DNA of 64,000 nt from Mucilaginibacter tolerans (GCF_030519375.1 NZ_JAUMKB010000012.1:62001-126000); one strand, 5' to 3'; shown: positions 17,751-26,575, counted from the first letter of the stretch. Notes: generated by a model from the sequence alone, not told the origin. Translations and numbers: made by a program.

Positions 17751-19031
17751 ATGAGCGCCGCTGACCTGAAACGTTTACTGGCCATTATTGAGGAACAACT
17801 GGACTGGGGCGATCCTTCTGCCTGGCTGGGAAAGGATTTTGAGATACTCAATGAGCTCATTCTTGAGAAAACCAAAGTATCACTAAGTGCCAGTACACTA
17901 CGCCGCCTATGGGGCCGGGTTGAATACAATCACCTGCCCAGTGGAACGACTTTGGATACGCTGGCCCGTTTTGCAGGGTTCGACAACTGGCGGGCATTTA
18001 CCCGTAGCAATAAAGACACGCTGGTTCTTACCGCATCAAAAGAAGTAATCTCGGAAGAAATAACTAAACAACCCACAAAAACATCCCCTAAAAAAACTGG
18101 TTGGCTTTTTAAAACAGGATTGATCGTTGCAGGGGCCGTTGTGGTTAGTCTCTTTGGCATTTATGGCAAACGCACACCGGCTCTCCCAAAAGGCACTATT
18201 TTATTTCATACACGTCCTGTTACAAAATCACTACCCAATTCGGTCATTTTCACTTACGATGTAAAAACCAATCCCCATGATTCTGTTTTCATTCAGCAGT
18301 CCTGGGATCCCGATACCAGGGTAATCGTCGATAAGGCTAAGCATCAATTCACTTCTGTGTATTATCGTCCAGGCTTCTATCATGCCAAGCTGGGCGTAAA
18401 TAATAAAGTGGTGAAAGAAAAACTATTGATGATCCCCACTACAGGCTGGCTCGGAATGATCTCGCAATACCCGGTTCCGGTTTACCTGGAGCAAAACGAG
18501 TTTATGAGCAAAGAAGGGATGAAGATTCCATCATCGCTTATTTACAAAAAGAATGTTCCTCTCGGCCCTCAACCGCCAGGGGTTGAATACTATAATGTTG
18601 GGAATTTTGAACCGGTGCCTCTGCAGGAATTTTCTTTCAGCAACGAGATCAGAAATGATTTTCATGAGGGCGCCGCCGCATGTCAATTCATCAGCATCAT
18701 ACTCTTTACTGATTATACGCCTGTTATTGTGCAGGTATCAGCCAAAGGATGCGTATCAAACCTTCGACTGCTGAACGGCGGCTATTTTATTTCAGGGAAG
18801 GACAATGACCTGTCAGGCTTTGGTACTGATCTTTCGCAATGGACCAAAGTGGGTTGCAAAAGCGTTGGCAACAAAATACAATACTTTATCAACGACAAAC
18901 TGGTTTACGAATCACCGCGACCACTATATAACGAAAACATCATCGGCATTGGTTATAATTTCCAGGGGACGGGTGAAGTGAGAAATGTCCGTTTGGACAA
19001 AGGCAATAGGACTGTTTTTGAAGCGTTTTAA
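17751..19031 (+). CDS. Membrane-spanning protein: DNA-binding-like N-terminus, TM, external beta domain
   Basis: A 426-residue protein of unusual layout. Residues 1-85 form a helical domain (LSASTLRRLWGRVEY, TLDTLARFAGFDNWRAFTR) that looks like the helix-turn-helix-type segments seen at the start of many Bacteroidota hypothetical proteins. One membrane helix (GLIVAGAVVVSLFGIYG) lies near residues 122-138. The remainder, about 280 residues, is outside: a PKD-like region, then a concanavalin/LamG-like end (DLSQWTKVGCKSVGNKIQ, KLVYESPRP). This suggests a receptor that binds a ligand outside and DNA or a partner inside. Function is inferred; no close family is recognised. Confidence 0.75.
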   Translation: MSAADLKRLLAIIEEQLDWGDPSAWLGKDFEILNELILEKTKVSLSASTLRRLWGRVEYNHLPSGTTLDTLARFAGFDNWRAFTRSNKDTLVLTASKEVISEEITKQPTKTSPKKTGWLFKTGLIVAGAVVVSLFGIYGKRTPALPKGTILFHTRPVTKSLPNSVIFTYDVKTNPHDSVFIQQSWDPDTRVIVDKAKHQFTSVYYRPGFYHAKLGVNNKVVKEKLLMIPTTGWLGMISQYPVPVYLEQNEFMSKEGMKIPSSLIYKKNVPLGPQPPGVEYYNVGNFEPVPLQEFSFSNEIRNDFHEGAAACQFISIILFTDYTPVIVQVSAKGCVSNLRLLNGGYFISGKDNDLSGFGTDLSQWTKVGCKSVGNKIQYFINDKLVYESPRPLYNENIIGIGYNFQGTGEVRNVRLDKGNRTVFEAF

Positions 19032-19036
19032 AAAAC

Positions 19037-19126
19037 AATTGCAGAAAATGGAGCAATCCCGGACCAGTAGGGCATTGGAATTTGAAAGCTGACCCACCAG
19101 CCGGAACTACTCCGTTTCCTGCAATT
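19037..19126. repeat. Long imperfect inverted repeat between converging genes
   Basis: AATTGCAG at 19037-19044 pairs with CTGCAATT at 19119-19126, and the arms continue inward with partial matching (GGAG/CTCC, CCGG/CCGG) over about 35 nt. It sits between two converging genes and could act as a two-way transcription stop. Confidence 0.5.
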
Positions 19127-19138
19127 ATGCCTTTCTCC

Positions 19139-19498
19139 CTATACCAACCGGCCCGTTTTCATGGCTTCCTGCAGGTTTTGCACTTTGAATTTTGGCTTAT
19201 ATATTTTATTGGCTACTTTTTTTACCCAGGGGTAGCGGTATCCAAACACGGTTTTGATCATTTCCACACCAAATGACCCTTTGGGGTATCCGTATTTATA
19301 CCAGGTAAATTTTGAATTGTCGATACGAAATTTGTCAGTAAACTCGGCAAGGAACAGATCGATCTCGATATCAAAAATATCCAGGTCGAGGTCAATGCTG
19401 GTGTCAACAGTCAATGCTTCCGGATCCACTTTTTGTATTTTATAACGGTCGCAATATCCGGCAATAAATTCCTTTAATTCGGGCAGTACCTCTTCCAT
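19139..19498 (-). CDS. DUF1493 family protein
   Basis: A 119-residue soluble protein matching DUF1493: an N-terminal helix (LKEFIAGYCDRYKI), the acidic VDTSIDLDLDIFDIEIDLFLAEF stretch resembling an acyl-carrier-like D-x-x-I-D pattern, and an aromatic W-Y-K-Y-G-Y-P segment. The biochemical role of the family is unknown. There is no signal peptide or membrane segment. It stands alone between two opposite or distant genes, after the inverted repeat. Confidence 0.78.
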   Translation of the reverse strand: MEEVLPELKEFIAGYCDRYKIQKVDPEALTVDTSIDLDLDIFDIEIDLFLAEFTDKFRIDNSKFTWYKYGYPKGSFGVEMIKTVFGYRYPWVKKVANKIYKPKFKVQNLQEAMKTGRLV

Positions 19499-19636
19499 TT
19501 TAAATGAATTTTTTTGTGAGCGTTTGATTATAAGACGACACTTTTTTAAAACGGTTGCACCCTTTTTTAAAATATTTGAAAATATTTTATTTAGATGCGC
19601 GAGGTTTTATCCCGGACCAAGGATTGACGCGCAGAA

Positions 19637-20890
19637 TTATAATAGATATTTCAAACCGACATTTATAGCCTGGTTAGTCACCTGAGTCTTACCAGAGCCT
19701 GCTCCGGGAGCATAGTCCGTTTTTGCGATATACGTTAAGTGTACCTCTACTTTATTGAAAACTGCGCCAATTTGAACAGGGTATGTTAGCCAAAACGATT
19801 GAAGCTTATAAGGGTCTGCAGTGCTGCTGGTGGTAACGGTATTAAAAGCATTTGTATATTTAATATTTAATACCTGGTTTGAATAGGCAGAACAATTAAG
19901 CCCGATACCTCCATCTAAATAGAATTTGAAGTTAGTTTTATTATAAAGATTGACCAGCAATTGAGGCGTTGCTGTAATGGTATACTGATCAAATGAGTAT
20001 CCTATATCACTAATGGTTTTTATGTTGAAATGAGGATCTTCGCTGTAATTAAAACGCGGTTTGATATACGAAAACGACAATTCAGTTCTCAGGATGTATT
20101 TTTGAACATTCTTATTACCAAAAACATCAATCCCTGCATTGATTTTGGGCGATAAATAGGTTAAAGATTGCGGGTTATCGATATAGTTGACATTGTTGAT
20201 TTGTACCCTCGTGCTGTTAAATGCAACTCCAAAAAAGAACCTCGATGCGGACCTGTTACTCCCAGGCTTATTACCATTTATTTCATTGGCCAACGATTCG
20301 AGTTGAGAAAGTTCATAATTTGTGCTCTCTACCCGCCTCGTTAACCTCGCATTTCCAGGATAAAGTTTACTTATCAGAAGACTCAACTGGCCTTTATATA
20401 TATCCAGGTGATTTATTCCCCCGGCCTCCGTATAATACTTATAATACATAAGCTCAATGGGCGGGTTGTTTCCCTCTGCAATAAAAAACCTTATTTTAAT
20501 CTCGTCGTTATGATAATAAAGGGTAATGTATTTACCAGTCACCAACTGCTTTAAAAATACAGTCCCTTGCCTCTTTGTGGTGTCCAGGTGGTCCGGTAAG
20601 TTATGAAGATCAGTCTCGTTTAAACTTAATGGGCCATTGTAAGTTAAATAAGCATCCAACCCATTAACCCGGAACCCTTTCGAATTCACAGGTGTAAACT
20701 GAGAGGGTTGTTTATCTGAAGGATTAAATTTAAAATCAATCGATTCAGGACATCGGTCCCATTCCCTATAATTAATAAATCCTTTTAATGTATCGCCATT
20801 ACTTTGCACGACATACCCCGGGCGATAATTTGATTGTGCAAAAACTGATACGTGGATGATTAATAGGAAAAAAGGAACAAGGCGTTTCAT
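19637..20890 (-). CDS. Exported protein with C-terminal outer-membrane beta-barrel
   Basis: A 417-residue exported protein (signal FFLLIIHVSVFAQ). Residues about 20-180 form a domain common in Bacteroidota, starting YRPGYVVQSNGDTLKGFINYREW and containing KQLVTGKYITLYYHND. The C-terminal half (from about residue 215) shows alternating aromatic strands (FFFGVAFNSTRVQIN, YILRTELSFSYIKPRF, FKFYLDGGIGLN) ending in G-L-K-Y-L-L, as in small outer-membrane beta-barrels. A surface role is inferred; no enzymatic motif is visible. Confidence 0.78.
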   Translation of the reverse strand: MKRLVPFFLLIIHVSVFAQSNYRPGYVVQSNGDTLKGFINYREWDRCPESIDFKFNPSDKQPSQFTPVNSKGFRVNGLDAYLTYNGPLSLNETDLHNLPDHLDTTKRQGTVFLKQLVTGKYITLYYHNDEIKIRFFIAEGNNPPIELMYYKYYTEAGGINHLDIYKGQLSLLISKLYPGNARLTRRVESTNYELSQLESLANEINGNKPGSNRSASRFFFGVAFNSTRVQINNVNYIDNPQSLTYLSPKINAGIDVFGNKNVQKYILRTELSFSYIKPRFNYSEDPHFNIKTISDIGYSFDQYTITATPQLLVNLYNKTNFKFYLDGGIGLNCSAYSNQVLNIKYTNAFNTVTTSSTADPYKLQSFWLTYPVQIGAVFNKVEVHLTYIAKTDYAPGAGSGKTQVTNQAINVGLKYLL

Positions 20891-21040
20891 GTTAATTGTG
20901 AATAGGTTGGTAATTAAATTATCGTGGCAAATGTAGCAATTTTTCTAAGGCGTTAAAATCGCATTGGGGCGAGCGGCAACAAAACATAGCGCAATGTAAA
21001 TCAATATCAATAACTTATACTTGCACAAAATTTTGAGTAG

Positions 21041-21739
21041 ATGGATATAAAAGTGATCGCGTTCGATGCCGACGATACCCTTTGGGTGAACGAACCCTAT
21101 TTTCAGAACACCGAAAAGAAGTTTTGCGCCTTGCTGGAGGAGTTTCTGCCACAGCATACCTTATCGCGTGAGCTTCTGAAGATCGAGATCGAAAACCTGG
21201 CGCTTTACGGTTATGGCATCAAAGGCTATATTCTTTCAATGATCGAGGCCGCATTAAAAGTTACTGACAACAATATTCCGATCGAGGCAATTGAAAAGAT
21301 CATAGGTTATGGTAAAGATTTGCTTAATGAACCCATAGAATTGTTAGATGACGTGGAAGAAGTTCTCAAGTCGCTGCAAGGACATTACCGGATTGTGGTT
21401 GCCACCAAGGGTGATCTGCTCGACCAGGAACGTAAGCTAAAAAAATCAGGCCTGAGTCACTATTTCCACCATATTGAGATTATGTCTGAGAAGAAAGAAG
21501 ATGATTATTTGAAATTGATCAGGCATCTGGACATCGGGCCGGAAGAGTTTTTGATGATCGGCAACTCGTTGAAATCAGATGTAATTCCTGTGCTGAATAT
21601 AGGCGGTCATGCCATTCACGTGCCATACCATACTACCTGGGCGCATGAGCATGTAGAAACCAGTTTAGAGCACGCGAATTTCAGGCATGTGGAGCGACTG
21701 AGGGAAGTGTTGGGTTTGATTCTACAAAATAGTATGTAG
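21041..21739 (+). CDS. HAD family hydrolase
   Basis: A 232-residue HAD-superfamily protein. The nucleophile motif reads VIAFDADDTLW with Asp9 and Asp11, motif II is VVATKGD near residue 125, and the acidic motif is F-L-M-I-G-N-S-L-K-S-D near residue 170. The helical cap between residues 20 and 100 places it in the phosphoglycolate-phosphatase-like subfamily. It likely removes phosphate from a small metabolite; the substrate is unknown. A TATACTTG element at 21016-21023 may be its -7 box. Confidence 0.88.
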   Translation: MDIKVIAFDADDTLWVNEPYFQNTEKKFCALLEEFLPQHTLSRELLKIEIENLALYGYGIKGYILSMIEAALKVTDNNIPIEAIEKIIGYGKDLLNEPIELLDDVEEVLKSLQGHYRIVVATKGDLLDQERKLKKSGLSHYFHHIEIMSEKKEDDYLKLIRHLDIGPEEFLMIGNSLKSDVIPVLNIGGHAIHVPYHTTWAHEHVETSLEHANFRHVERLREVLGLILQNSM

Positions 21740-21756
21740 TGCTAAATGAGATATTA

Positions 21757-22293
21757 GTCCGCTCATAGCCGCGGGGGCCTAGTTACCTTTCTCTTGTTAG
21801 AAAAGTAACCAAAACCGAGCCATAGCGAGCTCATGAGTGCCTTTTAAAAAAACAGACAACTGCGAATACCTCAAGACAGAAAAAAACTTCAGCCGGCTCT
21901 GCCGGTTCTTAACCGTTTATCCGTGCTTCGCACATTGCAAAAGCTAAACCGTCATTCAAGCTATACGCCAGGCCCCGCTTTTCTGTCAGCCCAGTGCCCC
22001 TTTGGATTCATTTAATAGAGTTAGTAAACATTAAATGAACCTCCCTCAACAGACCAGCTTCGGGCGAATCAGACAAAACAATGGTGGCTTGTGCGGTGTA
22101 AAGGCATTAGCAAACATTGCTGAACAACCGGGCCGTGTGAACGATAGTGGGTCAAAGTATTGCAGCCGTGGTTTTGGCTGATTGCAGGGTAAGGGCCTTG
22201 TGCGGCAACGAAGCAAGTGTCTGTTGAGTTGATTTTTTGTTACTTTTTGATCAAGCAAAAAGTAAAAGAGCCTTCCGCGGCAATTGAGCGGAC
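21757..22293. mobile_element. Type C non-coding element with terminal inverted repeats (MITE-like)
   Basis: The left end (21757-21814, starting GTCCGCTCATAGCCGCGG) and the reverse complement of the right end (22233-22293, starting GTCCGCTCAATTGCCGCGG) match over about 60 nt with some differences. Each terminus carries its own hairpin: GTTAC...GTAAC on the left, and a perfect TTACTTTTTG/CAAAAAGTAA stem on the right. The interior of about 420 bp has no convincing gene; an 85-codon frame on the minus strand is low-complexity shadow. No clear target-site duplication is seen. The stretch fills the gap between the HAD and GNAT genes. Confidence 0.65.
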
Positions 22294-22311
22294 AAAATAT
22301 CAAATGATGCT

Positions 22312-22821
22312 CTACACTTCTTTCTCAAACACGGCAAGCATAATCTCTTCTTTCGGAACGCCAAAACGTGTCCCCTCATGAAACGGCAATATCTCGCCGG
22401 TAGCGTTATAACCCCGGCGTTCATACCAGGCTATCAACTCCTTACGACTTTTGATCACCGTCATATAAATAGATTTGCAATTTAATTCTGTAGCCACGAT
22501 CTCGGCCTGGTGAAGTAACTGACGCCCGACGCCATTCGCCTGCAAAAGCGGTGATACGGTAAGCATACCCAAATATAAGCGCTCACCTTTTATTTCAAGA
22601 TAAACGCAACCGATAATCTCACCTTCATTATTCACATATTTCAGGATGGTGATATAAGGGTCCCGAAAATATTTGATCATGGTATTCTCGTCAATACGGA
22701 TACCATCGAGCAGGTGTGCTTCAGTGGTCCACCCTTTTTTTGAGGATTCGCCGCGGTAGCCGCTGTTAACCAGTTGCGTTAATTCTTTGACGTCGGCAAT
22801 TGTGGCTTTAGTTATCTGCAT
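22312..22821 (-). CDS. GNAT family N-acetyltransferase
   Basis: A 169-residue GNAT protein: ITKATIADVKELTQLVN at the start, the GCVYLEIKGERLYLGMLTVSP strands, and the acetyl-CoA loop QANGVGRQLLHQAE near residues 93-106, then IAWYERRGYNATGE. This is the Acetyltransf_1/7 pattern. The substrate is unknown. It lies just beyond the type C element and upstream of nothing on the same strand, so it is probably monocistronic. Confidence 0.88.
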   Translation of the reverse strand: MQITKATIADVKELTQLVNSGYRGESSKKGWTTEAHLLDGIRIDENTMIKYFRDPYITILKYVNNEGEIIGCVYLEIKGERLYLGMLTVSPLLQANGVGRQLLHQAEIVATELNCKSIYMTVIKSRKELIAWYERRGYNATGEILPFHEGTRFGVPKEEIMLAVFEKEV

Positions 22822-22878
22822 CCTGGATTTCTAAAGCCACAAACCTAATTTTTTACTGCCAATACTACAAATGGTTGT

Positions 22879-23502
22879 TTATAAAGCGGATATCCGTTCT
22901 GTCGGCTTATTCGCCTGTAGCGTAACATGCAGGTGAACTGTCTTATAGATAAGCGTATTGTATTTGATATTGCTTGTCGCAACGTTCCAATCACGGCGAT
23001 CAATGTCAATATCTGCCTGCGCATTAAATTGGTCAACAACATTTTTAGTAATGTCCGCAGTAAAAACAACCCGTTTGGTTACGCCATGCATAGTCAGGTT
23101 ACCGTTGACCGTTACAAAGTGATAGCTCGGCTCTGATTTATGATCGACCGATACAATATCGAGCCTTGCCTGAGGATATTTTTCCGTATCAAAAAAGTTA
23201 TCACCCCGTAAATTATTTTCCAGTTTCTGCTTATCAGGCGCGGAAAGGTCAGTTACATTTATCGATTTCATATCGATATTAACCGAACCGCCTGACAGTT
23301 GCCGGCATGTAAAATTGAGCCTGCCTCCGGCAATTGCTATAGTCCCCAAATGTGTACCCGTCGGCTTTTCGGCTTTCCATACGATGTTACTATTTGCCGG
23401 ATCGATGGTTAAAACGCTAAAGCCGCCCAGGTCTGAAGATTTTGTGCCCATACTGAAACCGGATGCCACCAGTATCAGTAATCCTAAAATGAGTTTTTTC
23501 AT
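22879..23502 (-). CDS. YceI family exported protein
   Basis: A 207-residue exported protein (signal LILGLLILVASGFSMG). The mature part is a YceI lipocalin-like barrel: VLTIDPANSNIVWKAEKPTG, GGSVNIDMKSINVTDL, LRGDNFFDTEKYPQARL, VNGNLTMHGVTKRVVF and IDRRDWNV near the end. YceI proteins bind isoprenoid or other lipophilic molecules in the periplasm. It starts 211 nt from the divergent LytTR gene, and the shared intergenic region carries LytTR-type repeats, so it may be under that regulator's control (inference). Confidence 0.9.
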   Translation of the reverse strand: MKKLILGLLILVASGFSMGTKSSDLGGFSVLTIDPANSNIVWKAEKPTGTHLGTIAIAGGRLNFTCRQLSGGSVNIDMKSINVTDLSAPDKQKLENNLRGDNFFDTEKYPQARLDIVSVDHKSEPSYHFVTVNGNLTMHGVTKRVVFTADITKNVVDQFNAQADIDIDRRDWNVATSNIKYNTLIYKTVHLHVTLQANKPTERISAL

Positions 23503-23562
23503 GATGTTTCGATTTTAATTTCAACACAAGATTAGCCACCTATCTGTTATAGTTAAAATAAA

Positions 23563-23648
23563 GTAGACCAAACACTTAATTAATAGATGTATATTAGATC
23601 ATAATTTCACTGCATGCCATTCGTCTACTAAATCTGGTGTTGGTCTAC
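23563..23648. promoter_or_regulatory. Putative LytTR operator between yceI-type and lytTR genes
   Basis: Three copies of an AGTAGAC-type element: AAGTAGACCAA on the plus strand from 23561, and on the minus strand AGTAGACGA (around 23619-23629) and GGAGTAGACCAA (around 23639-23650). The last two are direct repeats 20 bp apart; the first and last are inverted relative to each other. LytTR-domain regulators usually bind paired direct repeats about two helical turns apart, which fits. Confidence 0.5.
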
Positions 23649-23712
23649 TCCATTGGTCGTTTATCTGTTTTATGCCCGACATTGCAGAAAATAAATTAAA
23701 ACGCGCGGGAAT

Positions 23713-24501
23713 ATGAAATGGTCACTCGCAAGAAAGCTGCTGCACTTGTTGTTTTGGGTTATCATTACCACCGTGTTTTTGTTCGAGCGCCGTTACCTTA
23801 TTCAAAAAGCAGGCTTAGGTCATTTTGCTGAATGCGCAATCGTCAGGCTCGCGCTCATCATCACACTCTCTTACCTTAACATCTTTTGGCTAATACCCCG
23901 TTATTTTTCTGCCAAAAGGTATTTTACTTACACCGCCCTGCTGCTGCTTTCGCTTTGTTTGTATCTTGGGTTGCAAGGGTTATACGATATTTACCTGTAT
24001 GGCTTTGTTATCGGAGCTGTTTCTTATCGCAGTTTCTGGTATTCATTCCCGTACAATTTCCTCACCTCGGCCTGGTATTTGACCATTACCGTGGCTTTTG
24101 AACTGAGCCTGGATTGGTACCGGCAACGTATCAAAATAAAAAGCTTACAAGAAGAGTTGGAACGTGACGCCGCTGTATTACAAAACGGGCACAGCAACAA
24201 TGAATATGTTTTTCTCAAGTCGGGCACACGGAAATTAAAGACTACGCTAAGCTCCATCAACTATATTCAGGGACTAAAGGATTACTCCATTATTTATACC
24301 GACGAAGGAAAGATCATTGTTAAGGGGTCCCTTAAAATGGCAGAAGAGTTGTTCCCGACCAAATCATTTCTACGGGTTCATAAGTCGTACCTGGTGGCTG
24401 AAAGTAAAATCAAACACTGGCAAGGTAATAAGTTAGTGTTGATCAATAACGAAATCATTCCGATTGGCCGTAGCTACAAACATTTCCTGCAATCTGCCTG
24501 A
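23713..24501 (+). CDS. Membrane-anchored LytTR transcriptional regulator
   Basis: A 262-residue protein. Four hydrophobic segments (about residues 8-24, 44-62, 74-92, 114-136) form a membrane part like that of LytS-type kinases (LLHLLFWVIITTVFLFERR). In place of a kinase, a short coiled linker (IKIKSLQEELERDAAV) leads into a LytTR DNA-binding domain at about residues 165-258 (SSINYIQGLKDYSIIYT, FLRVHKSYLVAESKI, IPIGRSYKHFL). So a membrane sensor is fused directly to a DNA-binding domain. It likely regulates its own or the divergent YceI gene through the AGTAGAC repeats upstream. Confidence 0.85.
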   Translation: MKWSLARKLLHLLFWVIITTVFLFERRYLIQKAGLGHFAECAIVRLALIITLSYLNIFWLIPRYFSAKRYFTYTALLLLSLCLYLGLQGLYDIYLYGFVIGAVSYRSFWYSFPYNFLTSAWYLTITVAFELSLDWYRQRIKIKSLQEELERDAAVLQNGHSNNEYVFLKSGTRKLKTTLSSINYIQGLKDYSIIYTDEGKIIVKGSLKMAEELFPTKSFLRVHKSYLVAESKIKHWQGNKLVLINNEIIPIGRSYKHFLQSA

Positions 24502-24503
24502 AG

Positions 24504-25421
24504 CTACTGCAAAATTTGCAATATATGATACCATAATGAAGTAGTTGCGAAGGCCACAAGAATGCTTATGCCGATGACCAGGCTGGATAATTTGGGGTTG
24601 ACATTATATTCCTCGGCCACAACGCCCGAAGTAAGCAAAGTAGGCATGGCTGCTTCGAAAATGGCAATCTGAGGGATCATACCTTTTAAACCCATCAGCA
24701 AAGCAACGCCTAATACTAAAGCAGGTGCTATCAGCAACTTATATGTCATTGATGCACCGACATGTTTCAGATCGTTCTTCCAGCCATCGAATTTTAGTTG
24801 CAGACCTATAGAAAATAAAGCCAGAGGAGCGACTGTCAGCGCCAGCTTGTCAAACATGGGGTTTAATGGAGAAATATCAATTAAATGAGGAATGGTCAAT
24901 GCTCCGACGCATCCCAAAAATGGCGGGAAACGAAGTACCTTTTTGAGGATAGCCGTTAGCGACAACTCCCGTTTTTGCGAAGCATTGATCGCCACCAATA
25001 CTCCTGCAGTGGAGAGCACCATGAAAGTTACCTGGTCGCAGATCACGCCAATGCCTAATTCTTTATCGCTGAAATAGGCCATGATCAGAGGGAAACCCAC
25101 AAATGATGTATTGGATAAGCCGGATGACAGTTTAAGTGCCCCCTCGGTTGGTTTGCCCAATTTACTCCTGGATGAGTATAACCTAATGAACACCCATCCA
25201 CCAAGCCATACAATAACCGGCATCAAAGCCGGGAGCAGTAGCTGACTACTCCAATGTATGTGCGGAAGATACTTGAAAGACACTGCAGGCAAAGCGAGGT
25301 AGATGATCCACGCGCTGATGCCTTTATGTGCCTCGGCAGGCAATAGTCTGGATAGCCGGAAAAGTACTCCCGCCATCATACAAACCCCTATGAGTATAAA
25401 GTTGATCAAGGTTTGAATCAA
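24504..25421 (-). CDS. AEC family transporter
   Basis: A 305-residue membrane protein with about ten hydrophobic segments, matching the auxin efflux carrier family (Mem_trans): LINFILIGVCMMAGVLFRL at the start, GLSNTSFVGFPLIMAYF near residue 103, and A-M-P-T-L-L-T-S-G-V near residue 258. Bacterial members move small organic acids such as malonate or malate. The start is a TTG at 25421, since the CPBP stop lies immediately upstream and no ATG precedes the first helix. It is the last gene of a cupin-CPBP-AEC run and ends 2 nt from the converging LytTR gene. Confidence 0.87.
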   Translation of the reverse strand: MIQTLINFILIGVCMMAGVLFRLSRLLPAEAHKGISAWIIYLALPAVSFKYLPHIHWSSQLLLPALMPVIVWLGGWVFIRLYSSRSKLGKPTEGALKLSSGLSNTSFVGFPLIMAYFSDKELGIGVICDQVTFMVLSTAGVLVAINASQKRELSLTAILKKVLRFPPFLGCVGALTIPHLIDISPLNPMFDKLALTVAPLALFSIGLQLKFDGWKNDLKHVGASMTYKLLIAPALVLGVALLMGLKGMIPQIAIFEAAMPTLLTSGVVAEEYNVNPKLSSLVIGISILVAFATTSLWYHILQILQ

Positions 25422-25422
25422 A

Positions 25423-26067
25423 TTACATCTTTCCCATCCAAATCATCCCCAACATAAAAACATCATATGCCAGGTGGAAGAATATAAGATACCATAAATT
25501 GCCTTTGAATATCTTGTACAGCCACGTAATGACTAATGCAAAAATAAAAATGCCAATCATCGCGCCTGGCCCCTCCTGCCAATGATACAAGGCAAATAGT
25601 ATGCTTGTAATTATTCCACTGATCAGCAATGATTTGCCGAACACTGCTCTTATCCTGTTAAAGATAAACCCACGAAATACAATCTCTTCATAAGGGATCA
25701 CCAAAACGCCAGCCAGCAAAATCAACATCAGGTAATTTAGCAGATGATGCCGGATAAAATTAAAGTCGGACAGATTAGCGCTTTTAAAACCTAAATGTGT
25801 AATCAATGGCCCCAATATCCAGAAATGGAAGGCTGCATAAATCAGCCCGAGAGCACCACCGGTATAAAAAGCTTTGAACTTCAGATCGGAGAAACGAAAA
25901 CCTATCGAATTAAAACTTTCGCCACTAAAGTTAAGGTAGATCCATATCAGCCCCAGCACCACAAACGGATAGGCGTACATAGGCAGATGCGCATAATGCG
26001 GGAACAGCATCACAAATGCAATCATGACGCAATCCACCCATACCTTGTTTTTTCGGTGGATAGGCAT
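25423..26067 (-). CDS. CPBP family intramembrane metalloprotease
   Basis: A 214-residue membrane protein with about seven hydrophobic segments. The CPBP (Abi/CAAX-like) motifs are present: EEIVFRGFIFNRIR near residue 127 (the E-E-x-x-x-R signature), LFALYHWQEGP with a histidine near residue 160, and H-L-A-Y-D-V-F near residue 198. These residues bind zinc and cut substrates within the membrane. Members process prenylated or signalling proteins, but the target here is unknown. It lies 3 nt after the cupin stop and 1 nt before the AEC start. Confidence 0.88.
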   Translation of the reverse strand: MPIHRKNKVWVDCVMIAFVMLFPHYAHLPMYAYPFVVLGLIWIYLNFSGESFNSIGFRFSDLKFKAFYTGGALGLIYAAFHFWILGPLITHLGFKSANLSDFNFIRHHLLNYLMLILLAGVLVIPYEEIVFRGFIFNRIRAVFGKSLLISGIITSILFALYHWQEGPGAMIGIFIFALVITWLYKIFKGNLWYLIFFHLAYDVFMLGMIWMGKM

Positions 26068-26070
26068 ATC

Positions 26071-26406
26071 TTACAAAGCCTTGTAATCTTCTCTTACCGG
26101 GCTGAATATATCCACCAATTTGCAATCGGTAACAGCAGTACCGCCGTGTTCCACATTGGAAGGGATAATAGCAAAAATTCCCGGCGCTAATATTCGTGTA
26201 TCGCCATTCACTGTCAATTCAAATTTGCCTTCCAGCGCAAACGAACATTGCTGATGCACATGTTTGTGCAGTGGTATTGAGCTACCGGCCTTTACCTCCA
26301 GAAAATTGATAGTATTGGTATCGGTATGGATAAGTTTTGAGAAAAATCCCGGTGCCACCTCCTTGGTAGCGATATCGGAAAAGTATTTGAAGACAGATGT
26401 ATCCAT
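26071..26406 (-). CDS. Small cupin domain protein
   Basis: A 111-residue cupin from the ATG at 26406; a longer frame to 26445 adds an unlikely hydrophobic leader. The metal-binding cupin motif reads SIPLHKHVHQQCSFALEGKFEL, followed by P-G-I-F-A-I-I-P-S-N-V-E-H-G-G, giving the usual histidine/glutamine set. Single-domain cupins of this type bind small molecules or act as isomerases or dioxygenases. It begins the operon with the CPBP protease and AEC transporter. Confidence 0.83.
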   Translation of the reverse strand: MDTSVFKYFSDIATKEVAPGFFSKLIHTDTNTINFLEVKAGSSIPLHKHVHQQCSFALEGKFELTVNGDTRILAPGIFAIIPSNVEHGGTAVTDCKLVDIFSPVREDYKAL

Positions 26407-26485
26407 TGCGGTTGATTGAAAAGCTAAAGATACAATCAACTGCAATGAATAAACAATGAATAAACAGGTAATAAATAAAATAAAA

Positions 26486-26565
26486 GGATGTCACACTGAG
26501 GCCCTCGAAGTGCGGTGTGCAAAGCCTTACCCGCCAATGCTTCGACTGAGCTCGGCATGACAGCG
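26486..26565. repeat. Type A palindromic (REP-like) repeat, copy 2
   Basis: Begins GGATGTCACACTGAGG and ends GGCATGACAGCGCT, with two internal hairpins (CACACT...GTGTG and ATGC...GCAT). It shares the GTCACACTGAGG/CTTCGA elements with the other type A copies and lies between the cupin promoter region and the 3' end of fabF. Confidence 0.7.
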
Positions 26566-26575
26566 CTCTTTTGTC

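Noticed and set aside
22046-22303. 85-codon minus-strand frame inside the type C element
   Set aside because: No domain or signal; made of the element's terminal hairpin sequence and likely non-coding.
25795-26190. 131-codon plus-strand frame
   Set aside because: Antisense to the CPBP protease and cupin genes, both well supported.
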